This document shows, one piece after another, positions 54,085 to 63,637 of a DNA stretch of 64,000 nt. Each line of letters opens with the position of its first letter. Positions within the stretch are counted from its first letter, which is position 1. The DNA lies in assembly GCF_023700755.1 (NCBI RefSeq), contig NZ_JAMKOJ010000006.1, forward strand, positions 124,001 through 188,000, read 5' to 3'. The translations under genes were made by a program, and so were the position numbers. Under the pieces are notes generated by a model, which had not been told where the DNA came from, made no database searches, and saw only the letters and a program-made list of their open reading frames with translations. This DNA is from Allorhizobium sonneratiae. Its GTDB lineage: Bacteria > Pseudomonadota > Alphaproteobacteria > Rhizobiales > Rhizobiaceae.

Positions 54085-55998
54085 TCATGCGCGACCAAAC
54101 CTGCGGCTGACTGATGAGTCTACATGTTTGCTGCGTTCATGAGCAAGGACTGCCCTATTGGATACACCATCCGTGGTTACAACTGCATTAACAACCCCTT
54201 GTTTATGGCCCGCTAACTGAAATTTACCGACCATATCCCGCAGATTGTCCGCCTCGCGGGCCAAACCTGCTGTCGCAGCCGTTGCCTCTTCCACCATGGC
54301 GGCGTTTTGTTGGGTCACTTGGTCCATCTGATTGATGGCGGTATTGACCTCATTCAGACCAACGGATTGTTCCCTGGCCGAAACGGCGATGGCATCAAGC
54401 TGGGCATTGATCGAAACGACGTGATTTTCGATCACTTTCAACGCTTCACCCGTGGCCGTCACCAGCTGCACGCCATTTTCGACCTCGTCAGCCGAATTGC
54501 GGATCAGGTCCTTGATTTCCTTTGCCGCCTTGGCGGAGCGTTGTGCCAGTTCGCGCACTTCCTGAGCAACGACGGCAAAGCCCTTGCCAGCTTCGCCAGC
54601 ACGGGCGGCCTCAACACCGGCATTCAGTGCCAGAAGATTGGTCTGAAAGGCAATTTCGTCGATCACACCGATAATATTAGAGATCTGACTGGATGACTGT
54701 TCGATGCGCTGCATGGCATCGACGGCATTGGCCACCACTTCGCCGGACTGGCGCGCCGAACGATTGGCTTCAGATGCCATGGAACGGGCTTCTTCCGCAC
54801 GTTTCGTTGAATTGGCAACATTTGTGGTAATTTCATTCAAAGCGGCAGCCGTTTCCTCAAGAGAGGCCGCCTGTTGCTCTGTCCGTTTGGAGAGATCATT
54901 GGCACTGTGGCTCAGTTCACGCGAACCGCTATCGATGGCCGAGGTTGCGCCTGCAACAGCCGCAAGAGCAGACCGCAATTGTTCGACGGCCCGGTTGAAA
55001 TCGGTGCGCAACCCTTCAAAATCCGATGCGAAAGGCTCTCTCAGCTCGAATGTGAGATCGCCGCTGGACAAACGCTTCAAGCCTTCGGCAAGGCCGCTGG
55101 TTGCCTGCGCCATTTCACTGGCTCGTTGACGGTCGCTGGCCGCTGATCTTTCGCGTTCCGCCTCGGTCTGGCTGCGTGCATCATTTGCCTGTTTTTCCAC
55201 CTCTCGGGCTTTCAGGCCATTGTCCTTGAAAATCTGTACCGCTCTGGCCATCGTACCGATTTCATCGCCGCGCTCACGCCCGCCAACATCAGTGGAAAGA
55301 TCGCCATTGGCGAGATTGCCCATACTGTTTACCAGCCTGGTGATTGGCGCGATCAGCCATGAGCGAATAGCAAACACCACCAACACGATGGTCAGGATAA
55401 AGCCGACGGCTGTCATGCCGAGCGCAATTGTGATGGTGCGGTTTGTCCCGCCAGACAAATCATCGCTTTGCTTGTTGGCCGAGTTGACAGCATTGTCGGT
55501 CACTCGGGTAAATTCAGGGGCGACCGTGGCAAAAGCCGGCTTGCATTCTTTTAGGAAAACAAGCTGACTCGACGCAATATCAGCCTCACTCGAGGACTTG
55601 GCACCCAAATCGACACTGTTGGCACAAGTGTCATCAACAATCTTAAGGACAGATACCTTCAGATTGGCGATATCCTTGACCTCCGGCATCGCTTTTATTG
55701 CAATGTCCATATAGGAGATAAATCTCTCTTTGGACTTTTTCAGCTCTGCCAGAATTGCATTATTCTCCTGATCCGTGCGGGACATCATGAGATCGCCAAT
55801 GGTGGCTCTCATGCTTTGCATTGTCCTGTTTGCGCGAGCCAGATAAAGAGCGGCCGTGGATTCCTGATCCAGAAGAGCACTATACGACGTATCCGTCTTT
55901 TTGATCTGTAGCGAGGCATAGCCTGTCACAAGAATGGTGAACAATCCGAAAAAACCGATCACCAGCATAACTTTATAGAGGATTGGCAAATTCTTCAC
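54085..55998 (-). CDS. Methyl-accepting chemotaxis protein
   Basis: A chemoreceptor of about 637 residues. Helix 1 spans about 8-30, followed by a periplasmic four-helix-bundle-like domain, helix 2 at about 195-220, then HAMP ([20 protein letters not shown]) and a signalling domain with hairpin tip [21 protein letters not shown]. There is no NWETF-type C-terminal pentapeptide for CheR/CheB tethering. A GTG at 55998 with AGGAG 6 bases upstream is preferred to an upstream TTG. It is paired with cheW. The ligand is unknown. Confidence 0.92.
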   Translation of the reverse strand: MKNLPILYKVMLVIGFFGLFTILVTGYASLQIKKTDTSYSALLDQESTAALYLARANRTMQSMRATIGDLMMSRTDQENNAILAELKKSKERFISYMDIAIKAMPEVKDIANLKVSVLKIVDDTCANSVDLGAKSSSEADIASSQLVFLKECKPAFATVAPEFTRVTDNAVNSANKQSDDLSGGTNRTITIALGMTAVGFILTIVLVVFAIRSWLIAPITRLVNSMGNLANGDLSTDVGGRERGDEIGTMARAVQIFKDNGLKAREVEKQANDARSQTEAERERSAASDRQRASEMAQATSGLAEGLKRLSSGDLTFELREPFASDFEGLRTDFNRAVEQLRSALAAVAGATSAIDSGSRELSHSANDLSKRTEQQAASLEETAAALNEITTNVANSTKRAEEARSMASEANRSARQSGEVVANAVDAMQRIEQSSSQISNIIGVIDEIAFQTNLLALNAGVEAARAGEAGKGFAVVAQEVRELAQRSAKAAKEIKDLIRNSADEVENGVQLVTATGEALKVIENHVVSINAQLDAIAVSAREQSVGLNEVNTAINQMDQVTQQNAAMVEEATAATAGLAREADNLRDMVGKFQLAGHKQGVVNAVVTTDGVSNRAVLAHERSKHVDSSVSRRFGRA

Positions 55999-56080
55999 GG
56001 TGTGCTCCTGCCCCGCATTGCATGACAACTCATGGGCAGGGAGGTAATCACATATTCGTTAATTATTAGATTATGACTTT

Positions 56081-56809
56081 CTAATTGAAAAACCCGATAT
56101 ATTGACGTATACGGTTTGCCTCGATCCTTTGTATTGTTTTTCCAGCAAAACCCAGTCTCAGAATATCTGGATCCACGGCATCCGAGACACGGCAAGATGC
56201 GTGAAACTGACGAAAGCCTTTCTCGAGCAGGACCGGCAGCAAATCTGGCTTCAAACCACCACCAGGCATAAGTGCAATGCGTTCCTCGGCTCTCTGCTGA
56301 AGCTGAAACAAAAGTTCGATACCCTGGCCTACGTCTTGAGCGGCGCCTGATGTCAAGATCCGTTTGAAACCCAGTGAAATTGCCTGTTCAAGACCAGTAA
56401 AAGGGTCGGATAGAAGATCAAAAACCCGGTGCAGCGTCAGGTCCATCCCCTGTGCGGCGGCAATCATATCAGCCAGCACTGGCAGATCGAGCCGCCTTTC
56501 CTGTGTCGCAGCACCGATAACCACCCCGGCAAGCCCAAGATTGCGTACGCGCTCGATATCCCGCAGCATGACGTCAACCTCATCAGCGCGATAGACAAAG
56601 TCACCACCTCGAGGGCGGATCAGCACATGCACCGGAAGGGGAGCCTTTGCCGCCACCTCAACGAACCCGACAGAAGGTGTTACGCCACCCTGGTCGAGGG
56701 CGGCACATAATTCAATCCGTCCGGCGCCATTTTGCACCGCAACTTCAAGACCGCGGCAATCCTCAACACATACTTCCAGAAGAGCTTGCCTTTTATTGTT
56801 GTGTGTCAT
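56081..56809 (-). CDS. cutC: CutC family protein
   Basis: A 242-residue TIM-barrel protein with LLEVCVEDCRGLEVAVQNGAG, VHVLIRPRGGDFVY and LTLHRVFDL, all CutC features. CutC is annotated as a copper-homeostasis protein, but evidence for direct copper handling is limited. Here it is the last gene of an operon with beta-hexosaminidase and an M81 peptidase, so a role in carbohydrate metabolism is suggested by context. The ATG at 56809 overlaps the MFS stop by 4 bp. Confidence 0.9.
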   Translation of the reverse strand: MTHNNKRQALLEVCVEDCRGLEVAVQNGAGRIELCAALDQGGVTPSVGFVEVAAKAPLPVHVLIRPRGGDFVYRADEVDVMLRDIERVRNLGLAGVVIGAATQERRLDLPVLADMIAAAQGMDLTLHRVFDLLSDPFTGLEQAISLGFKRILTSGAAQDVGQGIELLFQLQQRAEERIALMPGGGLKPDLLPVLLEKGFRQFHASCRVSDAVDPDILRLGFAGKTIQRIEANRIRQYIGFFN

Positions 56810-58023
56810 GCCGCCAGCCTCCTTGAACCAAACAGGGTTTTGCGCTCCAGCAGGCTGAGCAGGACAACACCGCAAATACCTGCGACAGCGCCAATCATCG
56901 CGGTGCCGGAATAGCTGCTGAAACGGGTTCCCAGCCCGAACAGAAGCGCATTCAAACCGCCGCTGAGGAAAATATTCACAGCGATCAGTGAACTGCCCAA
57001 TCCGGCGCGATCGGCGATCAGATTTTGCAGATAGGTGATCGGCACGCTGATGATGGCCGCAGCTCCCAGCCCGGCGAGCGGAATGAGAAGGTAAATCATA
57101 GCGGGACGACTGACGACACCGAGCAGAAGAAGATAGCTGCAATAAAACAACGCGCCCATGATCAGGGTCGGCAGAGTGCCGGTTTTCTTCTCCACCTGCC
57201 CCCAGAAGATGATGAAGACGATTTCCAGAAAGGCAATCGAGCCGACGACAATGCCGACATCTCCCGGCCTGCCTCCTGCCATGCCTGTCATCACCAGAGG
57301 CAGCACCACACCGCTCATCTGCATCATGCTGGAGATCAGGGCAATCGACAACAGCCTGAGCAGAAGGGATAAAGACCAGATTTTTCCAAGCGAAGCAAAA
57401 AACGCATAGTCGGTTGAAGTGATATGCTTTGCCCCTGTCTTCGGCATGACGATGAGAAACAGCAGAAAACAAACCACACAGCCCATGGCGGCAAACAAAA
57501 AGGCGGGCAGCATGTTCTGCCGCCCGGCCATGATAAAGCCGACCAGCCCAGGCACTAAAACCCAGGAGGCGGAAATCACCGCTCTCACACCGGAATTGAC
57601 CGAGACCAGTTCACGGACCGTCATCCCTTCCGAGCTATAACGGACATTGGCGAAGATCATCGAATTCAGGGCATTGTAAACCGGCAGAAAGAACAGCACG
57701 GCGACAACGAAAACCCCGGCCGCGGGGAAGAAATAGACCATGCCGTATCCGGCAATACCGAAAGCCGCAATCACCATCATCGGCAAGCGGAAATGGCCCA
57801 TACGATCTGCCAATATGCCGGAAAACACGCTGGCCGAGACATTGACGCAGGAGGCGCAAAAAATCAGCAGGGCATAATCTCGATTGCGAAGACCCAGTTC
57901 CTGAATACCGATGATTGAAAGATAAGGCGCAATCGTTGCATTGGACAGACCAAAGAAAAAGATGGCGATCGCACTCACCCGGATACCGGGATTGCCGAGA
58001 ATGGTCTTTATGGTGCCAGGCAT
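56806..58023 (-). CDS. MFS transporter
   Basis: A 405-residue protein with 12 predicted helices and an MFS A-motif-like loop GILADRMGHFRLP between helices 2 and 3. It resembles SetA-type sugar efflux and other sugar/peptide-conjugate MFS carriers, but the substrate is not certain. It overlaps cutC and follows the M81 gene by 30 bp, so it probably moves a product or substrate of the hexosaminidase/M81 pathway. Confidence 0.85.
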   Translation of the reverse strand: MPGTIKTILGNPGIRVSAIAIFFFGLSNATIAPYLSIIGIQELGLRNRDYALLIFCASCVNVSASVFSGILADRMGHFRLPMMVIAAFGIAGYGMVYFFPAAGVFVVAVLFFLPVYNALNSMIFANVRYSSEGMTVRELVSVNSGVRAVISASWVLVPGLVGFIMAGRQNMLPAFLFAAMGCVVCFLLFLIVMPKTGAKHITSTDYAFFASLGKIWSLSLLLRLLSIALISSMMQMSGVVLPLVMTGMAGGRPGDVGIVVGSIAFLEIVFIIFWGQVEKKTGTLPTLIMGALFYCSYLLLLGVVSRPAMIYLLIPLAGLGAAAIISVPITYLQNLIADRAGLGSSLIAVNIFLSGGLNALLFGLGTRFSSYSGTAMIGAVAGICGVVLLSLLERKTLFGSRRLAA

Positions 58024-58053
58024 GGCAGGTTTACTTTCGGATATTATTGCTGG

Positions 58054-59502
58054 TTATGACATGATCGACCAGCGGCGGGAGAAGCAGGCAACCGGCTTGT
58101 ACTCGAAATCCCGGACAAAAGGAAAGCTCGGCTGCCTGCGGCGATGCGATGGCAGACGCTCGATGTCCTGATTGATCACCCCGTCGGTCAGCGCCATGAG
58201 ATTGGGATTGGCAAGTGGCTGCAATTCGGGGGAGAGATAGCCAGACTTGACCACGACCAGACGTGCCGTCGCGACATCCAGTCCGTGACGGGCGAAATCG
58301 GTGAGATTATGATAGGGACGGCGTTTGGCAGCCAGAACCAGTGAGATACCGCCGATTTTCACCACAGCCTGCCGCTCGGCGGCATGGCCGGGATCGTCCA
58401 GTCGCACGACCTCAACCTCCACCTCAACCGACGGACTGGCCGGATCGAGTGACCCGCCGATTTTCACCACAAGTTTAGCCCCCAGACCAGCGGCAAAACA
58501 GGCATCGACCGCAGGACGATCGGTGATGCCAGCCATGATCGCGCCGTCGAAATGGCGTGTGATCAAGGCTTTCAGCACATCAGCGCGGTCGCCGACCCCG
58601 CCGCCGGTCGGGTTGTCGCCGGAATCAGCGAGAATGACGGGCCGGGTTTCACACGTCTCCGCCAGATCGAGCATCTCTTCCAGCGGCCCTGTGACCGGCC
58701 CGAAGCGGAAATCCTGCCGCGCCTGCCAATACCCGTCGGCAATCTCTGCCGCCACATGGCCAGCCGCCTCACGGTTGACAGCCGTCACCACAGCACAGGC
58801 CGTGGCGCGCGGTTCGTCAGCCCAGACATAACCGACCATGAGATTGGCATCCCAGATGCCGGGTCGCTGGTCATACTCCGGCAAAAGGCGATAAAGCGAT
58901 TTCGCCGGTTCATCCTCGGTCGAGGTGCGCTCACCCGGCAGCAACACCGGCACCGGCGCCCAGGCCACACCCGGCCTTTCACCACTCTTCAACGCCCTGA
59001 CCAGCATGGACCAGGCACGGATCATGGTTTCGCGCACATCAATATGCGGCGCGGTGCGGTAGGCGGCGAAAATATCGAGCTGATCGATAATCTTTTGCGT
59101 GACATTGCCATGCAGATCATAGCTTGCCGCCACAAGGCATGTCTCGCCGACGACAGCGCGGGCCGCGGCGATCCAGTCGCCTTCGGCATCGTCCATGCCC
59201 TCGACATTCATCGCGCCATGCATGGCAAGATAAAGCCCGTCCAGCGGCAGAGCGGCGTGCAGACGCTCGAGAAAATCCTCCTTGAACGCCTCGTAAACGG
59301 CCCGTGCGACCGGCCCACCCGGCACGGCGCGGGCATGAAGCAGCGGCAGATGTTCCAGCCCCTCCCCCTCAAGAAAACTGAAATAATCCGCCTGCAAAAG
59401 CGCTTCACCGCGCAGTACACGAAAATCTTCAATCTGCATCAGAACAGGTGAAGACGTGCTGCATTCGGTATGAATTCCACCCACGGCGATGCGAAGAGAC
59501 AT
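58054..59502 (-). CDS. M81 family metallopeptidase (MlrC-like)
   Basis: A 482-residue protein of the M81 family, named after microcystinase MlrC, which cleaves linearised microcystin peptides. Conserved segments are GGIHTECSTSSP, YLAMHGAMNVEG and SYDLHGNVT, with presumed zinc-binding His/Asp. The family is widespread and most members probably act on other amide substrates. The start at 59502 (MSLRIAVGG) has AGAGGA just upstream. It lies 17 bp after the GH20 gene in a tight operon. Confidence 0.88.
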   Translation of the reverse strand: MSLRIAVGGIHTECSTSSPVLMQIEDFRVLRGEALLQADYFSFLEGEGLEHLPLLHARAVPGGPVARAVYEAFKEDFLERLHAALPLDGLYLAMHGAMNVEGMDDAEGDWIAAARAVVGETCLVAASYDLHGNVTQKIIDQLDIFAAYRTAPHIDVRETMIRAWSMLVRALKSGERPGVAWAPVPVLLPGERTSTEDEPAKSLYRLLPEYDQRPGIWDANLMVGYVWADEPRATACAVVTAVNREAAGHVAAEIADGYWQARQDFRFGPVTGPLEEMLDLAETCETRPVILADSGDNPTGGGVGDRADVLKALITRHFDGAIMAGITDRPAVDACFAAGLGAKLVVKIGGSLDPASPSVEVEVEVVRLDDPGHAAERQAVVKIGGISLVLAAKRRPYHNLTDFARHGLDVATARLVVVKSGYLSPELQPLANPNLMALTDGVINQDIERLPSHRRRQPSFPFVRDFEYKPVACFSRRWSIMS

Positions 59503-59519
59503 GCTATCCTCTTGAAAAA

Positions 59520-61439
59520 TCAAAGTTTCGGTGTCAGCGGCGCAAGGACGGCAAAGCGCAGCCAGTCCTTTTGCTCTTTTGGTGTCCAGGCGGCTTCCGC
59601 CACCGCCGCAAGCCGTGGGAAAACCAGATGGTTGAAATAATCCCGGCTCAGAACATGTTCAGACCAGATACAGGCCTGCACGCCTTTAAGCCGGGGTTTC
59701 AGCGCCTCGGGAAAGTCACCTTCGGCTTCATAGATATAGGTGTGATGCGGCGGCACGGTGCCAGCCCAGCTTGCGCCAGGCTCCTGCCAGGCCTCATCCT
59801 GCACCATGTCGAGATAATAGGCCTGACCCGGCGTCATCACCACATCATAGCCCTGTTCGGCCAGCGCCATGCCGACCTCGGGCTTCTGCCAGGCCATCAG
59901 CAGTGTTCCCTGCGGATCGACGCCGCCGCCATGCGAAACCTCATCCCAGCCGGCCAATTGCCGGCCACGCGCTTTCAGCATGGCCTGCACCCTTTTCATG
60001 AACCAGCTTTGCAGGCCGAATGTACCGTCGAGGCCCTCCCTCTCCATCAGCGCCCGCGCCAAAGGCGAGGCCATCCAGGTGTTGGCCGCCACTTCATCGC
60101 CGCCGATATGGACGAGTTTCGAGGGAAACAGCCTCACCATCTCATCGAACACTGTACCGAGAAAATCATAGGTCTTGTCGATGGCCGGATTGAGCGCATT
60201 ATTGGGATAGCCCTGCACCGAGCGATAGCTGTCCGGCGCTTCCTGCCCGTCGGCAAGTTCCGGCAGCGCCGTGAGGATCGCAGTGCTATGGCCGGGAATG
60301 TCAATCTCCGGGACGACCTCGATGAAGAGACGCTCGGCATGGGCAACCAGCGTCCGCACATCCTCCTGCGTGTAAAAACCGCCGACCGGCTCTGCACCAT
60401 TGCCCAGTTGCGGCAGCATCGGCTCATCCGGCCCGCGCAGAACGCCGGTCGTGGTCAATGGCGGAAAGGCCTTGATCTCCAGCCGCCAGGCTTCATCATC
60501 GGTCAAATGCCAATGGAAGATATTCAGCTTCAGCCAGCCCATGATGTCGAGAAGCCGGGCCACTGCACTGACCGGATAAAACTGCCGCGAGACATCGAGA
60601 TGGCAACCGCGCCAGCCATAGCGCGGACAATCCTCGATGAGACCGGAGGCCGGGAACCAGAATCTATCATCGGGCTGGCGTGCGCCAAAGAGAAGCTGCG
60701 CCAGCGTCACCAGAGCGTAATGGCGGCCTGCCGCATCGCCATAGGCAAGCGTTATGGTCTCACCGAAATGCAGGCGATAGGCGTCCTTGCCCAGAGCCGG
60801 TTCGGGCGTGAAGGCAATCGGCCGCGCATCAGCCGTTTTCGTCAGACAAAATGGCTGATGCGCAACTGCAAACAGACGATGATAGAGCTGGTTGACGGCC
60901 TCGACCGCCCGCATATCCTCCAGCATGCTGCCGTGTGCCGGATAAAGCACCACCGGCAGTGCCGGACCCGGCTGAAGCTCGGCCTTGACCGGCCAAGGCT
61001 GCATGAAAAACGGCTGATCGAGCCGCCCTTCCGGCAACAGCTTCGGGGCCGCTTCGCTTCTCCCGCCCTCCAGCAGCAGATCATCCACCGTCACCGGCAC
61101 ATGCCTGCCCTCAGCCAGCGTCAGATAGGCAGATTTTGCCCCATCGGTCCGGTGTCGTGCCGGACGCCAGAGACCCTGAACGGTAAAACGCCACGCCTCA
61201 CCGGGGTGGAGAACCAGATCCTCCGGCGGGGCAAACTGATGGAAATTGGCATTGCGGCGGAGAAAGCGGGCATTGCCGCAGGCCGGTGCATCCTTCACCC
61301 GCGTCAACGAGGTATAGGCCAGTTTGAAATCGCTGACAGGGTGATCGGAGAGATTGACCATGGTGAACACAAAGCCGCCACCCTCATCGCCTTCGATCGG
61401 GTGCCAGCTATTCTCAAGCCGAAACAGGCTGCCGCTCAT
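59520..61439 (-). CDS. GH20 beta-N-acetylhexosaminidase
   Basis: A 639-residue glycoside hydrolase. An N-terminal domain (about 1-230) precedes the GH20 barrel. YGWRGCHLDVSRQFY begins the catalytic domain, and the catalytic Asp-Glu pair is in VHIGGDEVAANTW. GH20 enzymes remove terminal N-acetylhexosamine by substrate-assisted catalysis. There is no signal peptide, so it works in the cytoplasm on imported sugar conjugates. The ATG at 61439 has AAGG 7 bases upstream. Confidence 0.92.
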   Translation of the reverse strand: MSGSLFRLENSWHPIEGDEGGGFVFTMVNLSDHPVSDFKLAYTSLTRVKDAPACGNARFLRRNANFHQFAPPEDLVLHPGEAWRFTVQGLWRPARHRTDGAKSAYLTLAEGRHVPVTVDDLLLEGGRSEAAPKLLPEGRLDQPFFMQPWPVKAELQPGPALPVVLYPAHGSMLEDMRAVEAVNQLYHRLFAVAHQPFCLTKTADARPIAFTPEPALGKDAYRLHFGETITLAYGDAAGRHYALVTLAQLLFGARQPDDRFWFPASGLIEDCPRYGWRGCHLDVSRQFYPVSAVARLLDIMGWLKLNIFHWHLTDDEAWRLEIKAFPPLTTTGVLRGPDEPMLPQLGNGAEPVGGFYTQEDVRTLVAHAERLFIEVVPEIDIPGHSTAILTALPELADGQEAPDSYRSVQGYPNNALNPAIDKTYDFLGTVFDEMVRLFPSKLVHIGGDEVAANTWMASPLARALMEREGLDGTFGLQSWFMKRVQAMLKARGRQLAGWDEVSHGGGVDPQGTLLMAWQKPEVGMALAEQGYDVVMTPGQAYYLDMVQDEAWQEPGASWAGTVPPHHTYIYEAEGDFPEALKPRLKGVQACIWSEHVLSRDYFNHLVFPRLAAVAEAAWTPKEQKDWLRFAVLAPLTPKL

Positions 61440-61450
61440 GTCGTGCCCTT

Positions 61451-62230
61451 TCAATAATCGTTAGACTGGCTGAAGGTGCGGGCAAGCGCGCTCTGGCCCG
61501 CCGTCAAGCCGCAATCCACCGGCAGACAGACACCGGTGATCGCGGCGGCCTGATCGCTGACCAGAAAGGCCACGGCATTGGCGACATCTTCCGGCAGCAC
61601 CACGCGGCCCAGCGCATACCAGCGTCGCGCCTCCTCGAACACATGCGGATTGGCCGCCGCCCGCGTTTCCCAGGCCTGCGTGCGCACGGTGCCGGGTGCG
61701 ACCGCATTGGCGCGAATACCGTATTTTCCGTATTCCACAGCCATCAGCCGGGTCAGATGAATGAGGCCAGCCTTGGCAGCGCTATAGGCCGGATGGCCAA
61801 AGACCGCCATGCCATTGACGGAGGCGATATTGACCACCGAACCCCGGCTGCGCTTCAGAGGCTCTTCCAATGCCCGAAACATCAGAAAGGCCGCTTCCAG
61901 ATTCAGCGCGCTGTCCATGCGCCAGATGGCCTGATCCGTCTCCTGCAGGCTGACGGCGCGGGCAGCACCGGCATTGTTAACAAGCGTTACCGTCTCTCCC
62001 ATATCGTCAAGCATTGCCGCCATGGCGGCGACACTGTCCGCATCCGTCACATCAACCGTCACAGGGAAAAACCGGTCGTCGTCACCCAGAGAGATGGCGG
62101 CGCGCTTGCCAGCTTCAGTGTCGATATCGGCCAGCACGACACAATCATGGCTTTCCGCCAGCCGTGCGGCAATTGCCCGGCCAATATCGCCCGCAGCACC
62201 GGTGACGACAGCCAATCTTTTCTTTGTCAT
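61451..62230 (-). CDS. Short-chain dehydrogenase/reductase (SDR)
   Basis: A classical SDR of about 259 residues with the NAD(P)-binding VVTGAAGDIGRAIA, VNNAGAAR, the catalytic Ser region VNIASVNGM and YSAAKAG (YxxxK). It probably oxidises a sugar or alcohol group in the pathway encoded by its operon. The ATG at 62230 lies 3 bases after the RpiR stop and has GGGAG upstream. Confidence 0.9.
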   Translation of the reverse strand: MTKKRLAVVTGAAGDIGRAIAARLAESHDCVVLADIDTEAGKRAAISLGDDDRFFPVTVDVTDADSVAAMAAMLDDMGETVTLVNNAGAARAVSLQETDQAIWRMDSALNLEAAFLMFRALEEPLKRSRGSVVNIASVNGMAVFGHPAYSAAKAGLIHLTRLMAVEYGKYGIRANAVAPGTVRTQAWETRAAANPHVFEEARRWYALGRVVLPEDVANAVAFLVSDQAAAITGVCLPVDCGLTAGQSALARTFSQSNDY

Positions 62231-62232
62231 CG

Positions 62233-63117
62233 TCAATCTCCCAGAATCTGTTTGTCGTCCTTGCCGTCACGGTGTTCAACAAGCTGCTGCTTGATGTGAC
62301 GCAGCGTCACCGTCGCCTGTTTGCGATTGCGATAGGCAACGAGGCTAACCACCACATCGACCACTGCCAGATAGGCAAAACGTGTCGATGTGGGCCGAAA
62401 TATATTGTCGCCCTCCGGCAGATCGATACCGATCACCAGTTCCGCCATTTCTGCCAGCGGACTGCCGCTGCCGGTGAGCGCAACGGTGGAAATGCCGTTT
62501 TCACGCGCCAGTTCGAAGCATCGGATCAGCTCGCGATTGCGCCCGGAAAAAGAGGAGCCGACAAGCACGTCATTGCTGCGGGCGGCTGCCGTCATCATCA
62601 ACTGCATGGTGTGGTCACAGCTTGCGGTGATGCGTGAGCCCAGCCGGAACAGGCGGTTTTGCAATTCATTGGCAATCATGGCGGAATTGCCGCCCGAACC
62701 GAAGGCATAGATCATCTCCGCCCGCGCAAGCCGATCCGCCACCTTGTCCAGAACCGCTGGTTCGAAACTGCGATGGGCAAGATAAAGCGCATTCTGCGCC
62801 TTGGTGATCACGTCTTCGGCCACATCGGCAGGTTCGGTGCTCTGCGCTTCCGGGTTGAGATAGCGCACGCCCACAAAGCCCGTCTTGGCGAGCTTCACCT
62901 TGAAATCAGCAAAACTCCGGCAGCCGAGCCGACGACAGAAACGTGTCACGGTCGGCGCCGAAACGCCCGCCTTTTCCGCCAGATCGGTGATCGATGCCCG
63001 GACGGCAAAATCGAAATCATTCAACAGAATATCGGCGATCCGCTGCTCAGATACCGAAAAGAGGCTGCGATCTTCCTGAAGAATGGTGAAGATATCGAGC
63101 ACGTCTGCCCCGCTCAC
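62233..63117 (-). CDS. RpiR-family (HTH + SIS) transcriptional regulator
   Basis: A 294-residue regulator. The N-terminal RpiR helix-turn-helix (about 20-80) contains DLAEKAGVSAPTVTRFCRRLG, and the SIS domain (about 125-255) has YAFGSGGNSAMIANELQNRL. SIS domains bind phosphosugars. It is inside the operon between RidA and SDR genes, starts with GTG overlapping the RidA stop (GTGA), and probably controls the whole operon in response to an amino-sugar phosphate. Confidence 0.92.
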   Translation of the reverse strand: MSGADVLDIFTILQEDRSLFSVSEQRIADILLNDFDFAVRASITDLAEKAGVSAPTVTRFCRRLGCRSFADFKVKLAKTGFVGVRYLNPEAQSTEPADVAEDVITKAQNALYLAHRSFEPAVLDKVADRLARAEMIYAFGSGGNSAMIANELQNRLFRLGSRITASCDHTMQLMMTAAARSNDVLVGSSFSGRNRELIRCFELARENGISTVALTGSGSPLAEMAELVIGIDLPEGDNIFRPTSTRFAYLAVVDVVVSLVAYRNRKQATVTLRHIKQQLVEHRDGKDDKQILGD

Positions 63118-63500
63118 GATTTCGGTTTATAGGCGACGCAATCGATCTCCACCTTGCAGTCGACCATCATCGAGGACTGCACACAGGCGCGCGCCGGAGG
63201 ATGAGCTCCGAAATAGCTCTGATAAATCTTGTTGAAGCTCCAGAAATCGCGCGGATCGTCCAGCCACACACCACAACGCACCACATGCTCGAGACCGTAA
63301 CCGGCCTCTTCCAGAATGGCGATGAGGTTGGCAATGGTCTTGTGTGTCTGCTCGACAATGCCCCCCGCAATGATCTCCCCTTTTTCCATCGCCACCTGAC
63401 CGGACACATAAAGCCAGCCATCAGCCTCGACGGCACGGGCAAAGGGAAGCGTCTGACCGCCCGCACCTGCCTCAACGGCACCATACCGCTTGATTGCCAC
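63114..63500 (-). CDS. RidA-family enamine/imine deaminase (first gene of operon)
   Basis: About 128 residues, typical RidA size, with DGWLYVSGQVAMEKGEI and RACVQSSMMVDCKVEID, which contains the conserved Arg and the substrate-pocket region. The GTG at 63500 (reading MAIKRYGAVEAGAGG) has GGAGG just upstream; the ATG at 63512 is the alternative. It leads the operon RidA-RpiR-SDR-GH20-M81-MFS-CutC. It is the second RidA in the window, in each case next to a glycosidase and hydrolase. Confidence 0.88.
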   Translation of the reverse strand: MAIKRYGAVEAGAGGQTLPFARAVEADGWLYVSGQVAMEKGEIIAGGIVEQTHKTIANLIAILEEAGYGLEHVVRCGVWLDDPRDFWSFNKIYQSYFGAHPPARACVQSSMMVDCKVEIDCVAYKPKS

Positions 63501-63637
63501 ATCACCCTCCATGCAAATTATTTTCGTCCAGTGTTGACAATTCACCATAACGAGACGATTTTTGCCAGAGTTTTTCATTCCAGATGAAAATTATTTAGAC
63601 AATCTTCGACTTCGACACTCCTCGACAAGGACCGGCC
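63501..63637. promoter_or_regulatory. Divergent promoter region of the RidA operon
   Basis: An AT-rich gap of about 140 bp with AAATTATTTT near 63516 and AAAATTATTTA near 63586 in inverse orientation (TGCAAATTATTTTC and GAAAATTATTTAG are partial mirror copies). This is a likely site for the RpiR regulator between the leftward operon and the rightward gene. Confidence 0.4.

Noticed and set aside
59448-61457. 669-codon open frame opposite the GH20 gene
   Set aside because: It mirrors the GH20 codons, is rich in His/Arg/Gln as is typical of shadows, and the GH20 catalytic motifs are on the other strand.
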